64,000 nucleotides of DNA from DATMER01 sp031390755 (GTDB taxonomy: Bacteria > Acidobacteriota > Thermoanaerobaculia > Multivoradales > UBA5704): positions 1 to 64,000 of the forward strand of contig JANMTS010000035.1 in the NCBI GenBank assembly GCA_031390755.1. The letters are read 5' to 3'. The translations under genes and the position numbers were made by a program. The notes beneath the pieces are model-generated. The model searched no databases, was not told where the DNA came from, and saw only the letters and a program-made list of their open reading frames with translations. Numbering within the stretch: the first letter of the stretch is position 1; each line of letters begins with the position of its first letter. Positions 32,540-39,874 of the stretch are shown in pieces.

Positions 32540-33444
32540 GCGGCGGATGCTAGCACGAGCCCGGGGCGTCCCTCGCCAGAGGAATCGTCCTCGCAACTCG
32601 TTCGCATCGTCCGCAACGATCTCAACGCGGCCTTCGTCCGCCAAGCCTCCACCACCCGCCCCGCCGCCGGCTGCGGCATCCCGCGCGACATCGTCATCTC
32701 CCGGGGAGCCGGCGCGAGGTCGAACACGAACGGGACCTCCGGGCACAGCCAGGCCGAGTGCAGGGCCGGCCACTGCAGCCCCTTCGCCGGTAGCCCCGGC
32801 AGGCCCGGCAGCCGGAACCACTGGGGCAGGCACGCCTCGCCGTCGATCTCGGCCCGCAGCGGCCAGACCTGCGCCGCCGGCCGCTTCATCTCGACCCGGC
32901 GCGCCGGACCGCCGTTGTTCTCTGCGTAGCCCCGCGGGCGGATCTGGAAGTACCGCACGGTCTCTTCCCAGGAGCCCAGCCGCGGTCCGGTGATCGGCGA
33001 GGGGATGGCCGAGCCGTCGCGCCAGGCCCGGATGTCCAGGGCCCCTCCGCGCTCCACCCGCCAGCGCCAGGGGCCGTCCCCCAGGTCGACCGACGGCCGC
33101 GGGAAGCGCAGCCGCGCCGAGGACGCCGGCTGGTGTCCCATCAGCCGGACCCCGGGAGCCATCCAGCCCGGCATCAGCATCCGCCGGAAGAGCACCGAGG
33201 GGACGCCGTCGGCATCCACGACATGGAGACGGAGGTTGAGTTGCGGAAAGCTGACCTGGAAGAGGGGCAGGGCGGAAAAGCGGATCGCGTCCTGGTGGAA
33301 CAGGAGGGCCGAGGCGAACACCCAGTCCCGCCCCTCCCACGCATGAAGCTGATAGCGCAGCGGCGCCGGAGGCGCAGGCAGAATCTCCAAGGGGAGAGCC
33401 CAGTTCAGGTACAGGCAGTCTCGCACCATCATCCTCAGCCTCAT
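32536..33444 (-). CDS. DUF2071 family protein
   Basis: About 302 residues resembling the YqjF/DUF2071 family: early NWALPLEILPAPPAPL and WEGRDWVFASALLFHQD, central FPQLNLRLHVVDADGVPSVLFRRMLMP, later VRYFQIRPRGYAENNGG. Function unknown. I start at the ATG at 33442-33444 (MRLRMMVRDC); an ATG nine codons upstream lacks any ribosome site. It overlaps the dehydrogenase gene by 4 bp and is the first gene of that operon, although it has no evident link to amino-acid synthesis. Confidence 0.75.
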   Translation of the reverse strand: MRLRMMVRDCLYLNWALPLEILPAPPAPLRYQLHAWEGRDWVFASALLFHQDAIRFSALPLFQVSFPQLNLRLHVVDADGVPSVLFRRMLMPGWMAPGVRLMGHQPASSARLRFPRPSVDLGDGPWRWRVERGGALDIRAWRDGSAIPSPITGPRLGSWEETVRYFQIRPRGYAENNGGPARRVEMKRPAAQVWPLRAEIDGEACLPQWFRLPGLPGLPAKGLQWPALHSAWLCPEVPFVFDLAPAPREMTMSRGMPQPAAGRVVEAWRTKAALRSLRTMRTSCEDDSSGEGRPGLVLASAA

Positions 33445-33550
33445 CGAAGTCGCCGCCCCTCGCGGAACCATAGCACGGCCGGGAAGGGGCCATCGGAGCC
33501 GTCTGTTAAAGTGGACGGCCGGACAACGTCACCGTCATGGAGGTTTTCCT

Positions 33551-35236
33551 TTGAAAGTACGGAACAGATGGATTCAACGAGGGTTGACACCGCTTCTCGC
33601 GCTGGCGCTCCCCGCCGGGCTCGCCGCCCAGACGAGCCCGACGGTCGGCAACACCGCGGTCGAGCGCGCCACCCAGACGATCAACCGCCACGCCATCGAG
33701 GGGCCGATCCGCTTCCTCGCCGACGATCTGCTCGAAGGCCGCGGGCCCGCCAGCCGGGGCGACAGCCTGACCCAGCTCTATCTCGCCAGCACGCTCCAGA
33801 CCCTCGGCTACGAGCCGGGCGGCGAGAACGGCACCTACTTTCAGTCCTTCGACATCGTGGGGATGGACTCGACGGTGCCCGACACCTGGGGGTTCAGCAA
33901 GGGCGGCCAGAGCGTCTCCCTCAAGAAGTGGGACGAGTTCATCGCCGCCAGCGGAGTGCAAAAGGACCAGTCCGTGCTCAAGGACGCGGAGCTCGTCTTC
34001 GTGGGTTACGGCATCCAGGCTCCGGAGTACCAATGGGACGACTTCAAGGGCATGAACCTCAAGGGCAAGATCCTGGTCATGCTCAACAACGATCCCGACT
34101 GGGATCCCAAGCTCTTCGAAGGCAACCGCCGGCTCTACTACGGCCGTTGGACCTACAAGTACGAGAGCGCGGCCCGGCAGGGCGCTGCCGGCGCCATCAT
34201 CATCCACACGACTCCTTCGGCTGGCTATGGCTGGCAGGTGATCCAGACCTCCTGGACCGGCGAGCAGTTCGAGCTGCCCGCGGAAAACGAGCCGAGGCTC
34301 CAGGTCGCGGCCTGGACGACCGAGGACGCGGCGCGGCAGCTCGCCAAGCTGGGCGGCCAGGATCTCGACGCCCTGATCAAGCAGGCCCGGAGCCGTGACT
34401 TCAAGCCCGTGCCGCTCGGCGTGACCAGCTCCCTCACGCTCCAGAACAAGATCTCGCGCAAGAAGACCGGTAACGTGGCGGGCCTCCTGCGCGGCAGCGA
34501 TCCCAAGCTCAAGGACGAGGTCGTCATCTACACCGCCCACCACGACCACCTCGGTATCGGCGAGCCGGACAAGGCCGGCGACGCCATCTACAACGGCGCC
34601 CTGGACAACGCCGCCGGCTCCGCGCTGATCCTGGCCATCGCCAAGGGCTTCGCGGCGCTGCCGGAGCCGCCGAAGCGGTCGATCCTCATCCTCTTCGTGG
34701 CTGCCGAGGAGCAGGGGCTGCTCGGCTCCGGCTACTACGCCCGGCATCCGACCTTCCCCCCAGGGAAGATCGCGGCGAACGTGAACTTCGACGGCGGCAA
34801 CATCTGGGGTCGTTCGGAGGAGCTGGCCTTCATCGGCCTGGGCAAGTCGTCCCTGGACTCGATCGTGAAGTCTCTGGCGGCGAAGCAGGGCCGCGCCGTG
34901 GTCGGAGACCAGTTTCCGGACAAGGGCTTCTTCTACCGTTCCGACCAGCTGAGCTTCGCGCGGATCGGCGTGCCGGCGATCTACTTCGACACCGGCACGA
35001 AGTTCCGGGACCGTCCGGCGGACTGGGGCAAGGAGACCCTGGAGGCCTGGGAGGCCGCCAACTACCACCAGCCGAGCGACCAGCTGACCGCGGACTGGAA
35101 CTTCGACGGCATGATCGAGGACGCCCACCTGGGCTTCCTGGCCGGCCTGGAGATCGCAAACGCGGCCCAGCTTCCGACCTGGACTCCCGGCGACGAGTTC
35201 GAGGCCGCCCGCAAGGCAGCGCTCGGCGGGAAGTGA
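33551..35236 (+). CDS. secreted M28-family zinc metallopeptidase
   Basis: A 561-residue exported peptidase with a signal peptide (about 1-26, LTPLLALALPAGLAAQ), a protease-associated (PA) insert at about 145-300 and a C-terminal M28 domain. All five zinc ligands are visible: His in TAHHDHLG, Asp in GALDNAAGSA, Glu-Glu in VAAEEQGLLGS, Asp in NVNFDGG and His in NYHQPSDQ. The start is TTG at 33551; GGAGG at 33538-33542 supports it. A strong terminator follows the stop. Confidence 0.94.
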   Translation: MKVRNRWIQRGLTPLLALALPAGLAAQTSPTVGNTAVERATQTINRHAIEGPIRFLADDLLEGRGPASRGDSLTQLYLASTLQTLGYEPGGENGTYFQSFDIVGMDSTVPDTWGFSKGGQSVSLKKWDEFIAASGVQKDQSVLKDAELVFVGYGIQAPEYQWDDFKGMNLKGKILVMLNNDPDWDPKLFEGNRRLYYGRWTYKYESAARQGAAGAIIIHTTPSAGYGWQVIQTSWTGEQFELPAENEPRLQVAAWTTEDAARQLAKLGGQDLDALIKQARSRDFKPVPLGVTSSLTLQNKISRKKTGNVAGLLRGSDPKLKDEVVIYTAHHDHLGIGEPDKAGDAIYNGALDNAAGSALILAIAKGFAALPEPPKRSILILFVAAEEQGLLGSGYYARHPTFPPGKIAANVNFDGGNIWGRSEELAFIGLGKSSLDSIVKSLAAKQGRAVVGDQFPDKGFFYRSDQLSFARIGVPAIYFDTGTKFRDRPADWGKETLEAWEAANYHQPSDQLTADWNFDGMIEDAHLGFLAGLEIANAAQLPTWTPGDEFEAARKAALGGK

Positions 35237-35306
35237 GATTTCGCCGCGGGACCAAACATTCCCCCGCGGCCCGTGTCTACAGACATTGGCATAGCGCCAA
35301 CGCCTC

Positions 35307-35348
35307 GCCGGGAGAAGGGGGACGACCTCCCCTCCCGGCCCTTTTTTT
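35307..35348 (+). terminator. rho-independent terminator after the M28 peptidase gene
   Basis: GCCGGGAG and CTCCCGGC form the outer stem with inner GGGG/CCCC pairing, followed directly by a run of seven T (35342-35348). It lies 70 bp past the peptidase stop and 3 bp before the stop of the convergent CHAT-FGE gene. Confidence 0.85.
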
Positions 35349-35350
35349 GT

Positions 35351-37153
35351 CTACGGGATCGACTGGATTTCGCGGACGATCCGGAAGCCGGTGTTCTTGT
35401 TGTTGCGGTCACGCCCGCGAGGGCTTCTGGTCGAGGGCTGACAGTTTACCGGGGAGGAATCGAAAGCGCCTCCTGCCCTGATGGGCTCGCCCTGACCGCC
35501 CATCAAGCCAAGGCTCGGTGGCTGGTCGACCCACTCCCACACGTTGCCGAGCATGTCGTAAAGACCCCAATCGCTATTGCGGAAGGTGCCGGTCGGAGCG
35601 AGCTCGCTGTAGTCGTCGCCACGCAGGCAGTTCCCTCCTTCGCCATCCCCTGGGCCACGGGCGGCGTATTCCCATTCCTCTTTCGTGGGGAGCCTGTACG
35701 CATTCGTCTGCTCCAACGCGTTCAACCTGCGGAAGAAATCCTTCGTCTCTACATAGGTCACGCTCCCCATCGGCAGGTCGTCTCCGCGCGGCTCCATGTC
35801 CTTCGCCGTGTTGGTCCCCATGATCTCCTCCCACTGCTTCTGGCTCACTTCGGTAGTTCCCATGCAAAAGGGCCTCGGGATGGTAACTTCGATCGGCGGC
35901 TCACCTTTCTTGCCGGAGCCCATCAGAAACTTTCCTGCCGGGATCCATGCCATTTCCATGTCGACACCTACAGGAGACGGGCAATGGTTCTTCCAGGGAG
36001 CCCACATCCAGATACCAATCGAGAGGGCCAGAACCGACACGGCGAAGCCGATTCTTGCCCAGGGAATGGGTGGCCGAAAAAGCCGTCCGTCGGCAGCCCC
36101 TAGAAACAGGACAGGGATCGCCCAGTCCAGATCCTTTCCATTTCGCCGGACGTAAAGCGATCGGCGCGCTTCAGTCACAGCACGGTCCACAGGAGAACCT
36201 TTCGCCAACTCGCGGTAGAACCGCGACGCAAAAACAACGGCTGAATCGTCAGGAATTCTGGCTTGCATGGCCACCACAGCCGGTATCTCTTCTCTAATGA
36301 GGTTCTGTGCAACTCCCGAGAAGCGGTCGTCTCGACCTGCGCAGGCCCCTTCGCAAGCATTGAGGATCACCAGCCTCATGGAGGGGTGGGCCCGGAGCAC
36401 GAAGGCAAGCGTTGCTCCAGACACAGCCACCGAGGGTTCCTCGCTGTCGCGGAGCAGGAGAACGCCTTCTCCCGTCGGTGCGAGGGAGCCGTGCCCCATG
36501 AAATGGAGCACGTGGAAGACGCCCTGAGCCAGAGCTTCGGCAAGCTCAGAGAGCGTCGGATTGTCAAGGCGTTTGATGTCCAGCTTTCTCCTCTGGGCAA
36601 GTGGAGCGAGACCCTGCCTGATCTCATCCCACTCGGTCTCCACGTCGAGTGGAACCTGAGATGCCACGTTTGAAACGACGACGAGGATACTCAGGGGGCC
36701 GGCCATTCGGACCGTGTCGACAGGTTTTGGAGATCCCAGGTACCGTACGATCGGGCTTCGTCTCCTCAAAGCGAGGAAGTCCCGTGAATCGTGCAACAGC
36801 TCGACAGGCCAATCGGACGTATCCGCGGCGCCCGAGCGAAATCGAAGACGCAGGCCCTGGCCTCTCTTGAGCCCATGCAGGGCGAGAGCTCGAAGCAGCG
36901 CAACATCTCCTGAAAAGACCGAGTCGAAGAGCCTCCTGCCAACTCTCTGAGCTGTTACAGCTCCAGATTTGGGGTCAGAGAAGGCCAATCGGACCTGATC
37001 TAGCTCTTCCGCAGAGAGGGGATTGGTGATCACCGCGGACTTCTCCACTCCATCAGGAAGATGTCCTTGAACGCGATACCCAAGGCCCGCAGGGTTGTGG
37101 GCGATGGAAAGAAAAAGATCCGCATACCTCCAGACGAGCCGCTTCTCAACCAT
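35351..37153 (-). CDS. CHAT peptidase - transmembrane - FGE-fold fusion protein
   Basis: A 600-residue three-part protein. Residues about 150-350 are a CHAT (caspase-like) domain with catalytic His221 in HFMGHG and Cys267 in LNACEG. One membrane helix follows at 367-385 (IGFAVSVLALSIGIWMW), then a formylglycine-generating-enzyme/C-type-lectin-like domain at about 397-597 (KFLMGSGKKGEPPIEV, TTEVSQKQWEEIMG, YRLPTKEEWEYAARG, LYDMLGNVWEWV, GFRIVRE). The likely layout is CHAT inside and FGE fold outside, as sensor or ligand binder. The C-terminus is Asn-rich. It overlaps the TPR-like gene by 8 bp and ends a seven-gene array led by an ECF sigma factor. Confidence 0.9.
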   Translation of the reverse strand: MVEKRLVWRYADLFLSIAHNPAGLGYRVQGHLPDGVEKSAVITNPLSAEELDQVRLAFSDPKSGAVTAQRVGRRLFDSVFSGDVALLRALALHGLKRGQGLRLRFRSGAADTSDWPVELLHDSRDFLALRRRSPIVRYLGSPKPVDTVRMAGPLSILVVVSNVASQVPLDVETEWDEIRQGLAPLAQRRKLDIKRLDNPTLSELAEALAQGVFHVLHFMGHGSLAPTGEGVLLLRDSEEPSVAVSGATLAFVLRAHPSMRLVILNACEGACAGRDDRFSGVAQNLIREEIPAVVAMQARIPDDSAVVFASRFYRELAKGSPVDRAVTEARRSLYVRRNGKDLDWAIPVLFLGAADGRLFRPPIPWARIGFAVSVLALSIGIWMWAPWKNHCPSPVGVDMEMAWIPAGKFLMGSGKKGEPPIEVTIPRPFCMGTTEVSQKQWEEIMGTNTAKDMEPRGDDLPMGSVTYVETKDFFRRLNALEQTNAYRLPTKEEWEYAARGPGDGEGGNCLRGDDYSELAPTGTFRNSDWGLYDMLGNVWEWVDQPPSLGLMGGQGEPIRAGGAFDSSPVNCQPSTRSPRGRDRNNKNTGFRIVREIQSIP

Positions 37154-38057
37154 CGTTCAGGCTCCACAGGACCGCTTCCCAGAAGTCCCGGACCATCGCG
37201 TTTTCGACGACCTCGACCTCCTCGCTGACCGACAGGAGAACCTCCCGGGCCTCCCGGTGGCGGCCACAGGTGCATAGCGCCGAGGCCGCACGTGCCGCGC
37301 ACTCGACTCGATCGTCCACCTTGACGGCACAGCTCATCGCGGCGCGGAAGGACTCGGCCGCGGCCTCCCGCTCCCCCGCCTCTTCCTCCCGATGCCCGAG
37401 CCACATGCGAATCTCCAGAGCCAGCGCCCGCAGCGCATCCTGGGGAACCCGCTCCGAAGCCCGCATCGCTTCCGTCAGCGTGGCTGCCTTCCGGACTAGA
37501 GCGATGCACCGCCGACGGCGCTCGGGCTTCTCGTCCAGCAGAAGCATCACATTGCCCAGCTTGAACCGCAGCAGGATCGCCTCGTAGAGCGAAAACGTAT
37601 CCTTCCCTGCCGTCGCTTCATGAGCCAGCGCGTAGAGGGCCGCCGCCTGGGGCAGGCTCCTGTCAGTCTCGAAAACCGCTTCGGCCAGCAGAAACGAATG
37701 CCGGCGGATGCGGTCGCGCTCGCCGGGAGGAAGGCCAAGCTGGTCGAGCCGTTCCCGCGCCGCGCCCTCCAAGAGATCCCGGAGCCGCGACAGATCGGAA
37801 GACTCCAGGTCCAACAGCTGATCGCCTTCGAGGTTCAAACGCTCCAGCACGGCTTCAGCCAGCTCCGAGCCCGACGCGTGGTTGGCCAGAGCGTCCCAGT
37901 AACCGTGCTCCATCTCCGTATCGGGAACCCGGCGCGGCCCGAGCCAGGCTCTCAGCGCTTTCAGCGTGCCGGTCATGTCTCCCGAGAGGAGACGGTCCCA
38001 GTCAGGAGAGGAGGCTGTGTGGAAGCCCTCCTGATGGTGGCCCTTTCCGTTCTGCAT
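37146..38057 (-). CDS. helical-repeat (TPR-like) protein of the CHAT cluster
   Basis: A 303-residue soluble protein made almost wholly of helices. TPR-like pairs are visible from about residue 110 on (SFLLAEAVFETDRSLPQAAALYALAHEA, EEEAGEREAAAESFRAAMSCA, ARAASALCTCGRHREAREVL). No catalytic motif. Similar helical proteins with an N-terminal zinc-finger or sigma-linked segment occur in anti-sigma-like settings. It starts directly after the C25-like peptidase stop (TGA then ATG) and overlaps the CHAT-FGE gene, so it probably works with both as an adaptor. Confidence 0.75.
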   Translation of the reverse strand: MQNGKGHHQEGFHTASSPDWDRLLSGDMTGTLKALRAWLGPRRVPDTEMEHGYWDALANHASGSELAEAVLERLNLEGDQLLDLESSDLSRLRDLLEGAARERLDQLGLPPGERDRIRRHSFLLAEAVFETDRSLPQAAALYALAHEATAGKDTFSLYEAILLRFKLGNVMLLLDEKPERRRRCIALVRKAATLTEAMRASERVPQDALRALALEIRMWLGHREEEAGEREAAAESFRAAMSCAVKVDDRVECAARAASALCTCGRHREAREVLLSVSEEVEVVENAMVRDFWEAVLWSLNDG

Positions 38058-39437
38058 TCAATCGAGGCTCCGCAGCATGCGCTTCTTCTTCCCGGCCGTG
38101 CGCAGCCTCACTGCGGGATCGCCGACGACGACGTAGTTTCGAGCGTCCTGGCTCTCAATCCAGAGCTCGGCGAGGGCCTTTCGGTCCAGAGTGTCTTCAA
38201 GAAAGGCCTTCTTGAGTAGCTCTCCCAGAACCGTCGAGATGTCGGAGAATCGCTGGTTGAGCGGCTCCATGGCCCAGCCAACCCGGCCTCCACCAAGCAG
38301 CCGATTCATGGTCTCGACGAACGGGAGGATCTGTGAGCCCGTATCGCGCCAGAGAAAAGACTGCTGCCACACCTGCTCCACGTGGCCGATGACGGCCAGG
38401 GCTCCGCCATCCGGGTGGCTGAGCAGACGCTGCGCCAGGCTCGACACAAAGGGCTTCGGCGACACTGCCCGCATGTCTTCGACTCTGGAGGCAAAGTCAT
38501 TGTTGACCGGAGTACCCGCGCTGTTGCAGGCAAACAGAAAGGCGATGAGGCCCAGCAAGCGGGCAGGCCCGTCAAGGTCAGCGGCCGAAAAGACATGCTC
38601 CGGCCCGGCAGCTTCCGTACACGGCCAGTCTTGGCATACGAGGGCGCCCTGGTGACTCCGTTGGCGAACATGTCCGTTCTTGTAGTAGACACCGTGACCA
38701 GCCGAGAACAGGAGATCCGGCGTCTCGTCTCCTCCGAGAAGTCGCCGCAGTCGCTCTTTGGTAGCCTTCTCTGCCAGGTAGGTCTCACACTGACAGCCAG
38801 GCTTGCCATCAAGCTCTTCGATCAGCGGCTTCAGCAATCGCTCATTGCTGACCTCGGTCCCCGCGTCCTGACAGGGGCCAAAAAAGGCGACCTTTGGACT
38901 CGGCTTGAACTCGTCCTCGGCTGCAACAACTGCCGCAGCGTAGGCAGCGAAAGCCTCTGGCGTCTCGAAGTGAACCCGCCCCACGGCATGGTGGTGATCG
39001 AGCCCATATTGGAATTCGAAGGGGATGTCCTCCGGACTGCCCACCAGAAGCAGGTAATAGGGAACCTTCTTCGGATCGACTCTGCCGGGGCCAGCTCCCA
39101 TGCGGGCGAGAAAATCCAGTTTGTCCTCGCCGCGGACATAACCCTTCTCGCCTGCGTAGATCTTGTAGAGAGAGCCTGCCTGTTCTCTGCGAAGCTTGAG
39201 CAGGGGCTCAAGAGCGTCGAGGCTCTCGGAGGCGAAGCGATCGGAGCCGGACACGACGACGCCCCATCCGGCCTGGCTCAGATCGTTGGCGTCGACTCCG
39301 TCCTTGAGCTCGCGAACACGCCGCTTCTTCGACTTCGCGAGCCGCTCTAAGAGGATCTCCTCAACCTCGCGGGGGGAAACCGGTCGGCCGGTGTCTCCAT
39401 CAATGCCACCCGCGCCGAGATTTGTCCTTGTGATCAT
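38058..39437 (-). CDS. C25/caspase-like cysteine peptidase
   Basis: A 459-residue protein with a peptidase C25/caspase-type core. YYLLLVGSPEDIPFEFQY (127-144) matches the C25 core strand; the proposed catalytic dyad is His248 in FSAGHGVYY and Cys304 in FLFACNSAGTP. An Asp/Glu-rich segment with four Cys (C215, C217, C268, C273) lies between. No signal peptide. AGGAGGT 6 bases before the ATG at 39435-39437 fixes the start. It lies between the small repeat protein and the TPR-like protein in one array. Confidence 0.8.
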   Translation of the reverse strand: MITRTNLGAGGIDGDTGRPVSPREVEEILLERLAKSKKRRVRELKDGVDANDLSQAGWGVVVSGSDRFASESLDALEPLLKLRREQAGSLYKIYAGEKGYVRGEDKLDFLARMGAGPGRVDPKKVPYYLLLVGSPEDIPFEFQYGLDHHHAVGRVHFETPEAFAAYAAAVVAAEDEFKPSPKVAFFGPCQDAGTEVSNERLLKPLIEELDGKPGCQCETYLAEKATKERLRRLLGGDETPDLLFSAGHGVYYKNGHVRQRSHQGALVCQDWPCTEAAGPEHVFSAADLDGPARLLGLIAFLFACNSAGTPVNNDFASRVEDMRAVSPKPFVSSLAQRLLSHPDGGALAVIGHVEQVWQQSFLWRDTGSQILPFVETMNRLLGGGRVGWAMEPLNQRFSDISTVLGELLKKAFLEDTLDRKALAELWIESQDARNYVVVGDPAVRLRTAGKKKRMLRSLD

Positions 39438-39496
39438 CCGTGCACCTCCTGCGCAGGTCGCGGCAGGCGGGCCTTCACCCGCCTGCCAGCGGTTGG

Positions 39497-39712
39497 TCAC
39501 TTGCCTTCGGTGGGATAACTCTGATTGCCCTTCGTGGTGGCGTCATCCTGAGCCGGAGCGGGTACTGCGCCAGCGACGGGATAGCTCTGGTTTCCCTTCC
39601 CTGTGCCGTCATCTTGGGCGGGTGCGGGATCTTCCCCCGGCGTGGGGTAGCTCTTGTTTCCCTTGGCCGTGACGTCACTCTGCGGATCCAACTGCGTGGT
39701 CTTGCCCTCCAT
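39497..39712 (-). CDS. 71-residue protein with three KGNQSYP repeats
   Basis: An unrecognised small protein, Pro/Asp/Gln-rich and probably disordered. KGNKSYP, KGNQSYP and KGNQSYP occur at regular spacing, the first two followed by a PAPAQDD segment, so it is a threefold repeat of about 21 residues. AAGGAG lies 7 bases before the ATG at 39710-39712, supporting expression. It sits 59 bp upstream of the C25-like peptidase gene and downstream of the CHAT-TPR gene on the same strand. It may be a substrate, peptide signal or repeat adaptor of the peptidases. Confidence 0.7.
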   Translation of the reverse strand: MEGKTTQLDPQSDVTAKGNKSYPTPGEDPAPAQDDGTGKGNQSYPVAGAVPAPAQDDATTKGNQSYPTEGK

Positions 39713-39874
39713 TGGGATCTCCTTTCAAGCATGGCGGATGCGATTCAGTCGCCCCGGTCATTCGAATAGACACCAGCTGCAGATAATTGTTGGGGGGCTG
39801 ACAAACCTGGAGCGCCGCATCAACGCTCGTAGCGGGTGTCGGCGGTGTGGCAGGAGTCGTCGCTTGGAGGAATT

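Noticed and set aside
39713..39874. Possible extra small gene between the CHAT-TPR and the 71-residue protein
   Set aside because: A protein-like frame (ALQVCQPPNNYLQLVSIRM) exists but has no start codon with a ribosome site.
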